Source: JACCXG01 sp963834305 (GTDB lineage: Bacteria; Acidobacteriota; Vicinamibacteria; Vicinamibacterales; 2-12-FULL-66-21). Taken from it: a DNA stretch of 64,000 bases. Below the pieces are notes generated by a model. It was given only the letters and a program-made list of their open reading frames with translations. It did no database searches and was not told the origin of the DNA. Positions within the stretch are counted from its first letter, which is position 1; each line of letters starts with the position of its first letter. The position numbers and the translations under genes were made by a program. Shown piece after piece: positions 13,001-22,838 of this stretch. The stretch lies in the NCBI GenBank assembly GCA_963834305.1, contig CAWIAX010000001.1:1-64000 (forward strand). The letters run 5' to 3'.

Positions 13001-15179
13001 CGGCGAGCCCCTCGGTGATGCGCGCGGTGTAGATGTTCTGGTTGCGCATCCCGGCCTGGCCCGGCACGCAGGCGGGCAGCGGCACGGTCGGGTCGACGCC
13101 GCTCATGGCCGGCCGCGCGAACGGCGGGTTGGGGGCGGTGTAGTTGGTCCAGTTGCCGTCGGCCGGCGGACGCACGTCGCGGTTGTCGGTCCAGATGGCG
13201 TGGAACACCGGGCTGCCCGACGCCGCGGTGTTGAAGCTCCAGGTGTTGCCGGTCCGGACGAACGGCACGGCCGGCGCGGTGTCGATGTAGTCCCCCATGA
13301 ACGGCGTGGTGCCGGCCCGGAACAACGGCAGGTTCGGCGGGTTGAACTGCAGCTGCTGAACGGTCTGCGACCCGGGTGCGCTGCCGAACTGGTACTGCGT
13401 CAGGCGGAACGAGGTGAACACCGGGGCGTCGCCCGGGCTGGCCTGCGCGCCGCGCAGCTCCATCGTGTGCCTGATACGGGGCGCCGGGCCGGTGAGGATC
13501 GGCAGCTCGTCCACGAAGGGGCCGAAGAGCCCCGACAGATCCTCGCGGAGGTCGTAGTAAATCAGTTGCAGCCTGCCCTGGCCGAACGTCAAGGCCGGCA
13601 TCAGCTGATGGCCGACCGGCGGCGCGTTGTCGATCGGGCGCGGCTGCGACCAGGTCGTGCCCGCGGTCGACGTCGAGATCACCACGCGCGCGTCGCCGCT
13701 GGTGGCGTCGGGCTGCGCCGTCCCGAGGCCCCGCGTCGACCACGCCAGGTACGATCGTCCGGTGCCGTCCATCGCCAGCGTCGGGAAGCCGTTGGTGCGG
13801 AACGACGTATCGGTCGAGCCCTGGTCGAAACGGTTCACCAGCGACACCACCACCGGCGACGTGAAGGTCGTGCCGGCATCGTTCGACCGCACGGCGACGA
13901 TGGCGTCGGGGCTCACGCCGTCGCGGAACTGCCGCCAGGCGAACTGCAGCGCCCCGGTCTGCGGATGAATCGCCAGCGTCGCTCCCTGCGACAGGCGCGG
14001 CTGCGGAGGCACCGGCCGGTTCACGTTCTGGTTCACATACCCCAGGTCGAGCGAGTTCACCTTGCAGTCGTTGTTGACGTCGGCGTTGGCGTTGAACCGG
14101 TCCTGCCCGCAGGACCGGTTGAGGCTCGCATACACGAGCGACACGTCCGCATTGTTCGCCACGCCATCGTCGTTGACGTCGGCCGACTTCACGCGGCTGA
14201 TCAGGCGCGGCGCGCTCCATGTCCGGCCGCAGTCGAGCGAGCGCGAGACCATCACGCGGCCGCGCTGGGTCGCCCCGCTGCCGTCGAAGATGGTGTAGAC
14301 GAGATAGACCCGGCCGCCCGGGAAGCTCTGGGCGGGGATGCCGGTGGCGCCGCCGCCGATCGAGCACGTCTGGGCGCCGGTCCGCGGCACGTCCACCGCC
14401 ATCCACGGCTTGTCGATCAGCACGTCGTTGGTCGGCTGCTGCGCCGCGCCGGCCATGAGGGAGGCGCTGCCGCCGCGCCCGCGCCCGCCGCCCGCCAGCG
14501 CCCGCTCGGGAGCGGCCGGGCGAGGACCGCGCCCGTCGCCAGGGCGGGTCCGCACCATCGCGGTCACGCCGTTGCTGTCCACGATGGTGGTGCCGATGTA
14601 GGCGATCGGCTCGCCGGCGTTCCCTTCCTGGTTGTTGTTGTCGATGAAGCGGGACACGAAGACGGCGCTGGCGCCCGCCTCTTCGCGGTTGAACACGATG
14701 CCCGAGTAATAGAAGAGGCCGTTGGTGCCGGGCCGGACGACGGGATCCGCGCCGGCGGCATAGCCGCGCAGCGGCGACGACTGTCCTGCGGCCGAGGTGT
14801 CCTGCGGAAAGCCGGGGAGCAGCCGGGTGCGCCACGTCAGGCCGCCGTCGCGCGTGGTGTACCAGCCGAGCCAGGCGTCGCCGGTGACGCGGTTGGCGTC
14901 GGGCGGGAAGGGAATGTCAACCGACCGGTAGTCGTTCGCGCCGGCCAGGCAGTGCTGCGGGTTGCGGCTGGAGCACGACATGCTCGGCTCGTTCTGCCGC
15001 TGCATCGTCCAGTCGCCGTCGGGTCCGTTGCCGGAGATGACGTTGACGTTGGCACCGGGGACCGGCCCCTGCGCCGTGACGACGCCGAGCGCCCCGAGCA
15101 GGGCCACGCTGACGATGAATGCGCTGACGCGCACGAACAGACCCCCGCCGCCGAGCCTCCCTGCCGGGTGCGGCTGCAT
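9912..15179 (-). CDS. Giant secreted protein, N-terminal fragment: sialidase-like propeller, dockerin, NPDIE repeats, FG-GAP
   Basis: The start ATG at 15179 is preceded by GAGGT at a good spacing; longer in-frame starts add only Arg-rich sequence. Residues 1-36 form a signal peptide. About 40-700 is a BNR/sialidase-like beta-propeller region (DAWLGWYTTRDGGLTW). It is interrupted at about 330-385 by a type I dockerin with two calcium loops (DVNDDGVANNAD and DVNNDCKVNSLD). About 836-940 is a run of NPDIE pentads. A putative Ig domain follows near 1096, then DUF11 (about 1175-1295), FG-GAP/VCBS repeats with NGDGHADV motifs (about 1300-1630) and a second DUF11. The frame is lost at about 9940 and the literal stop at 9912 is premature. 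Likely a cell-surface or cohesin-attached protein; no catalytic claim is made. Confidence 0.85.
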   Translation of the reverse strand: MQPHPAGRLGGGGLFVRVSAFIVSVALLGALGVVTAQGPVPGANVNVISGNGPDGDWTMQRQNEPSMSCSSRNPQHCLAGANDYRSVDIPFPPDANRVTGDAWLGWYTTRDGGLTWRTRLLPGFPQDTSAAGQSSPLRGYAAGADPVVRPGTNGLFYYSGIVFNREEAGASAVFVSRFIDNNNQEGNAGEPIAYIGTTIVDSNGVTAMVRTRPGDGRGPRPAAPERALAGGGRGRGGSASLMAGAAQQPTNDVLIDKPWMAVDVPRTGAQTCSIGGGATGIPAQSFPGGRVYLVYTIFDGSGATQRGRVMVSRSLDCGRTWSAPRLISRVKSADVNDDGVANNADVSLVYASLNRSCGQDRFNANADVNNDCKVNSLDLGYVNQNVNRPVPPQPRLSQGATLAIHPQTGALQFAWRQFRDGVSPDAIVAVRSNDAGTTFTSPVVVSLVNRFDQGSTDTSFRTNGFPTLAMDGTGRSYLAWSTRGLGTAQPDATSGDARVVISTSTAGTTWSQPRPIDNAPPVGHQLMPALTFGQGRLQLIYYDLREDLSGLFGPFVDELPILTGPAPRIRHTMELRGAQASPGDAPVFTSFRLTQYQFGSAPGSQTVQQLQFNPPNLPLFRAGTTPFMGDYIDTAPAVPFVRTGNTWSFNTAASGSPVFHAIWTDNRDVRPPADGNWTNYTAPNPPFARPAMSGVDPTVPLPACVPGQAGMRNQNIYTARITEGLAVGALATAKTLGSIQRSFPVFAQNNSGIIRSYRLTILNQPPGGQASFRQFSALPTLDVQVPPRSTVARTVFATSSDPHAQINVSVVEIAAPGGAPVTNGQQGTIVLNPDPTNPDIENPDIENPDIENPDIENPDIENPDIENQEVYNPDIENAAVRNPDIENPDIENPDIENPDIENATVANPTILNPDIENPDIENPDIENPDIENPDIENADLTNGALSDTTWVVSNKGNAAAAFTVRLSLAQGLPAGFRSQLIAHKQYQTPTVVGCSLLKQPQTVLIANIPNPRFVSAGELANPDIENPDIENLTIGLGPGETARITLRVLDPNRFDAVTFTAAQAVAPAVVAQSVNTVEAQQGITQPAAAGVLTSNAPLPGATAGGAYSTTLQAIGTGTWTIVGGQLPAGTALNSATGVISGTPTESGTFVVTLRFQSTTGLTDYRTITIVVGDTPAAAADVAVTAAAPTAPAPVGSPLTLALAVRNFGPATAANVVLTDTLPAGAAFVSAVSSQGACTHANGRVICSLGQLAAGGTVSVALTLRPNGGGAHVNRATVTSTGADPMVTNNAVETTTAATSFSACSTACFSGPIRYPVGTVDAALGLEKGDFNEDGRLDVAFAAYNDSAIAVLFGDGAGGFGPPTVLSTPAIPLRLLVGDYNNDGHADVFAGMADTEQAVVFAGNGDGTFAAPLVTQTGAFTSQLAGGDFNGDGHADVALADTNTAIYLLLGQGNGTFRAPSTLASVGVNNLAAADVDGDGHLDLVAARRTGNSLVVLLGNGAGNFTPGATIGTAASPAVYSAGDLNSDEAADLVVADSSEGVGRLRVLFGDGTGAFPSVASLAVNGRPNVVSSADIDGDGDLDLISSQSGVTIHLNDGTGAFGAPILFAVGGAIHLVGDFNGDLHPDIVQGGGSPGGLHVLLNTCHLPPAELELTADAPAGPVAEGSSIDYAATVTNNGPQAATGVVLTALVDTQRGIVTAVDPSQGTCTESRGIVACSLGTLAPGATATVSSTAQAAAAGALTALVGSDRRNRRS
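12361..12672 (-). repeat. 15-bp coding repeat: 21 pentads, 16 of them NPDIE
   Basis: Tandem codons give NPDIE sixteen times, with five variant pentads (NQEVY, NAAVR, NATVA, NPTIL, NADLT). Two more NPDIE pentads lie near 12095-12120. Read as P-D-I-E-N, the register matches the pentapeptide-repeat consensus A(D/N)LXX, and the ADLTN variant fits exactly, so a quadrilateral beta-helix is plausible. DNA identity between units is high but synonymous changes occur (ATC/ATT/ATA, CCG/CCC), so selection on protein sequence is likely. Confidence 0.9.
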
Positions 15180-15719
15180 GCTGACCTCACTGCGAACTGG
15201 GTGAAACCTGGCGCTGATGCGGTCGGCGCCACATGATCGGCGCGCACCTGCCCCGCCGTGCCGGGCAGGCACACGCCTGTTGTGGACGGCCGCCGATTCA
15301 TGAATCCTGCCGGTTGCGGACGGTCGCGGCGAATATCGTCAGTGCCGCACGGCCCGAGGGTCTCCGGACCGACCGTTCCAGGCAGCCGGGCGGCGGCGAT
15401 GTTGCCTGATATTTGAGGGATCGGCCCACCGAGGGGCAGCGGACCGAGGAAGGCCGAAGAAAAATGTTCCGTGCGGTCTGCCGCCCGTCTGGCGAGGCCG
15501 GCCGGCAGTTTTGCTGGGCTGTGAAGTCCCGTTCGACGGAGACAAAAGGATCCCGCGCCAGAGACCGGCGAATGCCGGCTTCGCCGCCTGCCTGATGAAA
15601 CCGCTGAATGCCGGGCCGGCGTCCGTCTTGCTAACCGTTGCCAGTCAATGCAGCGCCGCCGGGACCAGTCTGTCCGGCGGCACAGCGCCCCGGGTCCCGA
15701 GGCGCAAGAGGGAGGAAGC
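15180..15719. other. 540-bp divergent intergenic region
   Basis: Separates the giant dockerin gene (minus) from the cohesin-like PEP-CTERM gene (plus), so it should hold both promoters. The visible Shine-Dalgarno sites are GAGGT before 15179 and GGGAGGA before 15720. A short CCTGCCC/GGGCAGG hairpin lies at about 15247-15270. I found no convincing sigma-70 or sigma-54 promoter and no riboswitch I can name. Confidence 0.5.
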
Positions 15720-16340
15720 ATGAAGCGGCGTTCGATGGTTCCGGCAGCGATGCTCGTGGCGCTGCTCTTCTCGGCAGTGCCGGCGCGCGGCGCCGTGATC
15801 ACGATCCCGTCGCTGACCGTGCAGCCTGGCGCCCCCTTCTCCCTCAGTATCGGCATCTCCGGTGTCGACGACCTGTTTGCCTTCTCCTTCGACGTGCTCT
15901 TCGATCCGGCGGTGCTTGCCCTGGACAGTGTCGAGGAGGGGAACTTCCTGGTGCGAGGGGGCACGACCGCGCCCTGCACGGTGCCGTCTGCAGACTTCGA
16001 GTGCCTGGGCGAGCCGGGACGGGTGTCGATCGGGAACTCCCTCACCGATGCGCTGACAGGTGTGAGCGACAACGGAACGGACGACGTGCTTGCCTTTCTC
16101 ACTTTCAGCTTCATCGGGTTGCCGATGAATACGTCGATCAGCCTCGCGGAGATTTCACTCGCGAGCTCGCTGTTCGAGGAGATTCCCTACGATCCGGCGG
16201 CGCCCGGCCAGATCACCGTTGATTCGGGAACGGCGGCGGTCCCGGAACCGTCGACGATGATGCTGATGGGGATCGGCCTGGCCGGGATCGCGCGGCGTGC
16301 GGTCAAGGGGCGGAAGGGCCGGCCCGGCGCCGCCGCCTGA
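15720..16340 (+). CDS. PEP-CTERM sorting-domain protein with cohesin-like domain
   Basis: Exported protein of 206 residues. The ATG at 15720 follows a strong GGAGG, so the longer frame from 15648 is not preferred. A signal peptide (about residues 1-25, ending ARG-A) is followed by a cohesin-type beta-sandwich. Typical features are ITIPSLTVQPGAPFSLSIGIS at the first strands and FAFSFDVLFDPAVLAL in the second part. The C-terminus has the tripartite PEP-CTERM signal: VPEPSTMMLMGIGLAGIA followed by a basic tail (RRAVKGRKG). Exosortase would cleave here and pass the protein to the outer surface; no exosortase is in the window. The neighbour across the divergent promoter region carries a dockerin, so the two may bind each other. 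That pairing is inference from position and domains. Confidence 0.85.
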   Translation: MKRRSMVPAAMLVALLFSAVPARGAVITIPSLTVQPGAPFSLSIGISGVDDLFAFSFDVLFDPAVLALDSVEEGNFLVRGGTTAPCTVPSADFECLGEPGRVSIGNSLTDALTGVSDNGTDDVLAFLTFSFIGLPMNTSISLAEISLASSLFEEIPYDPAAPGQITVDSGTAAVPEPSTMMLMGIGLAGIARRAVKGRKGRPGAAA

Positions 16341-16390
16341 TCGCCTGCGCGCACTGCTCCTTTGGCGCCGGGGGAAGGCGCGAAGCCAGC

Positions 16391-18964
16391 CTACGCCGCG
16401 GTGACCCGCGGCTCGAAGATCCGGACCCGCCGCAGCACGAGATCCACGAACCACAGCACCAGCGCGAGGGCGATGAGCGCCGGCCAGAGCGGCCGCCGCT
16501 CGGTCCGGCTGTCGCCGGCGGCGTTGGCCAGCCGGTCGGCGGTGGGCTGCCACACCCCGCCGGTGGCCGACGCCATCGACTGCAGCAGCGCCTCGTCCGG
16601 CGGGCCGAAACGATATTCGGCGGCGGGATCCGGCAGGATGGTGCGGCTGGTCTGGCCACCAGGCTCCGCTCCCGGAACGCTGACGGTGACCGCGCGGTCG
16701 GCCGGCGCCACCACGGTCGCTTCGTAGCGTCCCGGCGAGACCTGCCGCGTGGCGACGTCGTGCGTGGTTCCGGCCGCGGTGATCCGCACCGGCGGGTTCG
16801 CGAGGTTGCGATACGCGCCCGACGGCTCGCGCGCCTCGACGCCGATCGCCAGCACGCGTGAGCCGCTGCGGATGGGGCCGGCCACGACGTCGAGCGCGAT
16901 GGGCGGGGGGCGCTGCCGCTCGAGCGCGCGGACGACCGACGAGAAGAACGGCCCGTAGCCGCGCCACCCGACCCAGTCGGCGGCCCAGCGGTCCTTGACG
17001 TCCGAGGCGAACACCGCCGTGCGTCCGAGGCCGATCGGCCAGAACGCGAGCAGCGGGTCCCCTTCGTCGGTGGCGACGATTTCGAGCGCCGTGTCCTTCA
17101 GAACCGTCGCGGTCCGCCCCCGCAGCGCCGGCATCCGCGCCAGGTCGAGGCCGGCAAAGAAGCCCGGCGTCTTGACGACCGGCACGATCGCCTTCTCGTC
17201 GAACGACGGCGTCGCGGCGTTCTTCGCCTCCTTGACGAAGATTTCCGGCACCTGCGTCGCGTCGGCGACGACGTACGACCGCCCCTTGCCCCAGCGGGCG
17301 AGGTTGCGCAGCAGCTCGGGGTCGGCGGAAGGGCCGACCGCGACGGTGGAGACGGTGATGCGGGCCTCGACCATCTGCTGGACGAGCGGTTCGTACTCCG
17401 CGGGGTAGGAACGGCCGTCCGACAGCAGGATCACGTGCTTGGCGCGTGCCTTGGCGGGCCGCAGCGCGAGATACGCCTGTTCGACGGCGGGGAAGATCAG
17501 GGTGTGCCCGCTCGGGCCGATGTCGGCGATCTTCTTGCGGATCTCCTCGCGATGCTCGCCGACGTTGCGCAGCGGCACGTCCCAGCCGAACTTGTCGTTG
17601 AAGGTCAGGATGCCGATGGACTGCTCGTCCGTCAGGACGTCCACCGCCGCCTGGGCCGCGGTCTTGGTCAGCTCCATCGAGGCTCCGGCCATGCTCCACG
17701 ACCGGTCGAGGACAATCACGAGCGCGACCTCCGGCTCGTCGCGGCGCTCGAACGTGACCGGCGTCAGCCGCTCGAGCGGGCTCTTCCGGTAGCCTCCGGG
17801 CCCTCCCTCGCCGAACACCGCCTCGCCTCCCGCCACGAGCAGCCCGCCGCCCTGCTGTTCGACCCAGTCCGACAGCACGGTCATCGTCGGACCGGAGATG
17901 GCGGCGCGGCTCACGTCGCTCAGGATCACCACGTCGTAGGGATCGAGCGCGTCGGCGGTAGCCGGCAGGGCCGAGGGGGCGCGCAGCGTCACGTCGAACC
18001 CGGCGCTCGTCAACGCCCCGGTCAGGTAGCGCGCGCTTGCCGGTGTCCCCTCGACGTAGAGGACTTTGGTCCGCCCGCCGACCCAGAGCTCCTTCTCGAG
18101 CGTGTTGTTCGCGCCAAGCGGATCGCCGTCGATGGCCACGGTTGCCCGGAGCACGTAGTCGCCCGGCGCTTCGATCGTGACGTCGAGCGCCACGCTGGTG
18201 ACGCCACGCTGGAGGGCTACCGGGCGCCGCGCCAGCACCCGCTCCTCGTGCCGGAGCTCGACTGCCGCGATGCCCTCCCGCTGGCTGCCGACGGCGACCG
18301 CGACCGCGAAGGCCCCTCCCGCCGCGGCCCGGGCCGGCATGTCAACCGAGTCAATCCAGGTATCGCCAATCGACCGCGAGGGGAGCGGTTCGGTGGCGAC
18401 GGGGATGCGCTCGCCGGCGAGCCGGACGATGGCGGCATCCGTGTCGCCGGCGGTGGCCCGTCCATCGCTGAACAGGACAATGCGGGGGACGTGTTCCGGT
18501 GCGAGCTCGCCCCGCGCCGCCAGCAGCGCCGCCTCGAGGTCGGTGCCGGAGCGATCGAGCCGGGAGCCGGCGGCCGGCTCCGCTTCGACCTTCGCGAGCT
18601 GGCGCAGCGCGCTGGTGTCGGCGACCGATTCGACGGTCTTCCCGAAGGCCACGATCCGCGAGTGCGAGGGACGCAGGGCGGCGTTGAGGTCGTCGATCTT
18701 GCGCGCGGCCGTCTCGACGGCGTGACCGGCCACGCTGTGGGAAACGTCCACGGCATAGACGATCGACTGGCGGGACGAACTGCTCGAAATCACCGGCCGG
18801 GCCACGCCGAGCGCCAGCGCGGCGAGCAGCAGGGAGCGCACGGCGGCCTGCACCACCCGCTGGCGCGGGTTGAAGTTCGTCCGCGCCACCAGGTGCGCGA
18901 CCCAGACGAGCGGCACGGCGGCCAGCAGCCACAGCGCGGCCGGGGCGGTCCAGGTCAGCGACAT
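16391..18964 (-). CDS. Membrane protein with two VWA domains and GATase-like fold
   Basis: 857 residues, last gene of the MoxR/DUF58/VWA operon. N-terminal helices at about 8-25 and 42-62 are followed by a first VWA-like domain (MIDAS DVSHS near 73-77). Then comes a glutamine-amidotransferase-like segment (TKVLYVEGTPA, LDPYDVVILSDVS, GGGLLVAGGEAVFG) and a second VWA domain (DRSWS near 417-421, FPAVEQAYLAL, LLSDGRSYP). A C-terminal helix (about 825-848) ends in RRVRIFEPR. This architecture is common in large BatA-like proteins beside MoxR ATPases. It probably acts at the membrane in a MoxR-dependent assembly or stress system; the substrate is unknown. The start was chosen as the first ATG before the membrane segment. 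Confidence 0.85.
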   Translation of the reverse strand: MSLTWTAPAALWLLAAVPLVWVAHLVARTNFNPRQRVVQAAVRSLLLAALALGVARPVISSSSSRQSIVYAVDVSHSVAGHAVETAARKIDDLNAALRPSHSRIVAFGKTVESVADTSALRQLAKVEAEPAAGSRLDRSGTDLEAALLAARGELAPEHVPRIVLFSDGRATAGDTDAAIVRLAGERIPVATEPLPSRSIGDTWIDSVDMPARAAAGGAFAVAVAVGSQREGIAAVELRHEERVLARRPVALQRGVTSVALDVTIEAPGDYVLRATVAIDGDPLGANNTLEKELWVGGRTKVLYVEGTPASARYLTGALTSAGFDVTLRAPSALPATADALDPYDVVILSDVSRAAISGPTMTVLSDWVEQQGGGLLVAGGEAVFGEGGPGGYRKSPLERLTPVTFERRDEPEVALVIVLDRSWSMAGASMELTKTAAQAAVDVLTDEQSIGILTFNDKFGWDVPLRNVGEHREEIRKKIADIGPSGHTLIFPAVEQAYLALRPAKARAKHVILLSDGRSYPAEYEPLVQQMVEARITVSTVAVGPSADPELLRNLARWGKGRSYVVADATQVPEIFVKEAKNAATPSFDEKAIVPVVKTPGFFAGLDLARMPALRGRTATVLKDTALEIVATDEGDPLLAFWPIGLGRTAVFASDVKDRWAADWVGWRGYGPFFSSVVRALERQRPPPIALDVVAGPIRSGSRVLAIGVEAREPSGAYRNLANPPVRITAAGTTHDVATRQVSPGRYEATVVAPADRAVTVSVPGAEPGGQTSRTILPDPAAEYRFGPPDEALLQSMASATGGVWQPTADRLANAAGDSRTERRPLWPALIALALVLWFVDLVLRRVRIFEPRVTAA

Positions 18965-19098
18965 GCGGCAGCCCCGGCGGCTTCGCCTCCGCTCCCGGCG
19001 GACAGCGCCGCGCGGGACCTGCCAGGCAGGCCACGTCGCGGAGCGCCGGGAACGGATCGGGAGGACGTCACCTTGAGAAAGTATGGCAGGTCAGGCAC

Positions 19099-20926
19099 TC
19101 AGACGGTGATGCGCCGCTGCCACGTCCACCATTCGGCGAGGACCAGGACGAACGCGGCCACCGCGAAGTAGAGCCACCACGGCCCGCCCGACCGCCCGGC
19201 CGCGACTGTCCGCACCCCGCTCCCGCCGGCTGGCGTCGTCCGCGACAGGTTCGACAGCAGCGGATCGCCGGCATTGACGGCGATCGGTACTGCGCGAGCC
19301 GCCGCCCTCGGCGACGTAGAGGCCCGGTGCCCGCAGCACGCCGACCGGCCGATCGCCGACGCGCGACAGCGGCACCGCGCTGCCGTCCGGGCCGGTGACC
19401 GACATGATCCCCGGCTCGAACGTGGCAAGGCCGGGGCTGCGCGCGCTGGATGCGGCCGGCCGCGCCGCCCACTCGAGCGCGTTGGCCATCAGCACGGGGA
19501 AGCCGGGCGCCGAGGCGAGATTGGACTCGCCGGCGCCGAACGTCACGACGACGAGCCGGCGGTCGCGGGATTCGCTGACATAGACGAGCGGGGTGCCGCG
19601 GGAGGAGCGGGCGACGGGCACCAGCGCGGGCGACCCGTAGGTCCGCGCGCGGGCGATGGTCAGCGTGAAGGGGTCCACGCCCTGGACGACGCGGTGGCTA
19701 CCCGGCACGTCCCACCGCGGCCGGAGTTCGTCCGGGACGCCGGTTGGCACCCCCGGCACGCCGTCTTCCGGCTCGCCGGCGAGCCACGGGGTGGTGGCCG
19801 GCGGCGCGAACAGGATGGCCGGCCGGCGCGGCGGATCCTGCGGCGCCCAGCCGTCGAAGATCAGCACGTCGGCGCGCGCCGGCGCCGCGGCCTCAGCGTA
19901 TGCGTCCGGCGTGACAAACGTGGCCGCGACGTCGGGGTTCCGTTCGAGCGCCGTTCGCAGCCACGCGGTCTCCGGGCCGGCGACGGTCACCTGGAGCGGC
20001 ACGGCCCGGTCCACCCAGATCACGGCCTCGTCGTCCACGCCGAGGGCATTCAGGGCGGACGTGCGCGTTTCGACCCGCGCGCGCAGCAGCGGATCGCCGC
20101 CGCGCGCGATCGGCACCACCTGGCGCAGCGCTTCCGAGGCGGCGACGTCGAACTCGCTGTTGAAGATGGTGGCCTGGCCGCGGACGATCGTCAGCCGGAC
20201 CTGCTGCGGCACCGGCGCGAAGTTCGCGATCTCGAGATACGCGTCCCCGGCGCTGGCGGCGGCCAGCGACGGCCGCACCTCGAATGCCGTGATGCCAACG
20301 TTGGCGGCCGGCTCGAAGACCGAGTGCACGATGACCGACGAGTCGAGCGGGCGGGGGGTGGCGCCGTCGGTCACGAAGTGCACGGACGGGGCGCCCGCCA
20401 GCCGCGGCCACGCCGCCCCTTCGTCCGCTCCAGGCCGCGCGCGGTCGAGCGCGGTTTCGATCAACGTGCTGTCGGTGGTGGGCCCCTCAATCAGGCCGTC
20501 GGCCGTGCTCGCGAGGGCGATCTCCCCGCCGGAGCCGGCGGCGAGCAGGCGGCGTGCCTCGGCGATACCGCGCTCCCACCGGGTTTCCCCGCTCGAGGTC
20601 CGCGCCTGCATCGACCAGGACGAGTCCAGCACGATCAAGAGGCGCCCGGTCGCGACATCCGCCGCCCCTTCGACGCGCCCCGGGCGGGTCGCGGCGAGCG
20701 CCAGCGCCAGCGCAATCAGGACGGTGAGCGCGAGCGAGACCGCCCGCCGGATTCGCTCCCACAGCGTCAGCTCGCGCGACTGGTCGAGCACGCGCCGCCA
20801 CAGCAGCAGCGACGGCACGAGCAGGCGCGGCGGGCGCAGCTTGATCAGGAAGAGGCCGGCGGCGAGCGCCATCGCCCCCGCCAGGAGCAGCCAGGCCTGC
20901 CATGCCGCCATGGCGCCGAACGTCAC
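19099..20926 (-). CDS. BatA-like VWA membrane protein (frameshift near its end)
   Basis: Start GTG at 20926 overlaps the stop of the DUF58 gene (GTGA), giving the N-terminus MTFGAMAAWQAW; an ATG at 20911 is the alternative. Two N-terminal helices flank KLRPPRLLVPSLLLWRR, the usual BatA N-terminus, followed by a VWA domain with MIDAS DSSWS. Later domains are beta-rich. In the literal frame the C-terminus after YVAEGGG turns into Arg-rich nonsense and stops at 19091. One base over, the sequence continues VPIAVNAGDPLLSN and ends in the expected transmembrane helix (WWLYFAVAAFVLVLAEWW), stopping at 19099. One extra base at about 19288-19300 explains this. The gene is in the MoxR operon, 134 bp upstream of the second VWA gene. 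Confidence 0.8.
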
Positions 20927-21795
20927 GCGAGGAACCGTCCCTGGCGGAACGCCTTGAGGATGATCTCGTCGAACGGGCGCTCGGCATCGGCGCGCACGTA
21001 GCCGATGCCGTAGCGGCCGCAGAAGTGCTCGAGCTCGGCGGCGTGCGCCTCCCACGCCTGCACGTACGCGGACGCCAGCCGGGGGGTGACCTCGATCTCG
21101 CGCTGCTCGCCCGTTTCCTCGTCGACGAAGCGGACGTCCCCGTAGGTGCCCGGATCGCGATCGCGGCGGGAGGTCACGTGCACGGCGAACACGTCGTGGC
21201 CCAGCGTGCGGAGGATCTTGACGCCGGCCTCGAAGCCGCCAGGGTCGAGGAAGTCGGACAGGATCACGGTGAGCCCGCGCTGCCGCGGACGCGACGCGAA
21301 TTCCTTGAAGGACTCGCGCAGGTCGGTCTGCCCGCCGGCCTCCAGGCGTTCGAGCTGCTGGAACACCCGGAAGATGCGCCCCTTGCCGCGACCGACGGCG
21401 GACTCCTGGCCAAGGCCGCGGCCGAAGGGGAGGATGGTGAGCTTGTCGAGATGGACCAGGCCGATGTAGCAGAGCGCCGCCGCAATCCGCCGCGCCATGT
21501 CGAACTTCGCCGGCTCCGCCATCGACCGGCTGGCATCGATCATCAGGTAGATCGGGAGGTCGCGCTCCTCGTCGAACAGCCGCAGCAGGAGCCGGTTGAG
21601 GCGCTTGTAGGCCTTCCAGTCGATGTGCCGGAAGTCGTCGCCGGCCGTGTACGGCCGGTGATCCGCGAACTCGAGGCCGCGGCCGCGCGTTGGCGTCAGC
21701 CGCTCGGCGCGGTTGTGCCCGGTGAACGCCCGCTTCGAGACGACGTGGAGGTACTCGAGCTTCTTGAGGAACTGGTCGTCGAACCGGAGAGCCAC
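20923..21795 (-). CDS. DUF58 domain-containing protein
   Basis: 290 residues, full-length for the family found next to MoxR ATPases. Diagnostic stretches are RLTPTRGRGLEFADHRPY, DDFRHIDWKAYKRLNRL and the VWA-like DLPIYLMIDASRSM with an intact D-x-S-x-S. These proteins are cytoplasmic partners of MoxR AAA+ ATPases; the biochemical role is not settled. Its stop overlaps the start of the BatA-like gene by four bases and it begins 7 bp after the MoxR gene, so the genes are co-transcribed and translationally coupled. Confidence 0.9.
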   Translation of the reverse strand: MALRFDDQFLKKLEYLHVVSKRAFTGHNRAERLTPTRGRGLEFADHRPYTAGDDFRHIDWKAYKRLNRLLLRLFDEERDLPIYLMIDASRSMAEPAKFDMARRIAAALCYIGLVHLDKLTILPFGRGLGQESAVGRGKGRIFRVFQQLERLEAGGQTDLRESFKEFASRPRQRGLTVILSDFLDPGGFEAGVKILRTLGHDVFAVHVTSRRDRDPGTYGDVRFVDEETGEQREIEVTPRLASAYVQAWEAHAAELEHFCGRYGIGYVRADAERPFDEIILKAFRQGRFLA

Positions 21796-21802
21796 GCCGC
21801 CC

Positions 21803-22795
<993 letters not shown>

Positions 22796-22838
22796 GAGGC
22801 TGAAAACCTTCCCTGTGCGCGCCGTGCCGGGCCGGCAG

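Noticed and set aside
11367..15236. Long open frame (1,289 codons) on the plus strand opposite the giant gene
   Set aside because: Arg/Gly/Ala-rich product with no motifs, and an antisense copy of the NPDIE repeat; a high-GC shadow of the minus-strand gene.
15380..15640. Possible cyclic-di-GMP riboswitch upstream of the PEP-CTERM gene
   Set aside because: The conserved GEMM bases (such as the GCAAAGC-type segment and receptor loop) are not found; only generic GC-rich hairpins are present.
16341..16390. Terminator between the PEP-CTERM and VWA genes
   Set aside because: Only a 4-bp stem (CGCC/GGCG) and no T tract.
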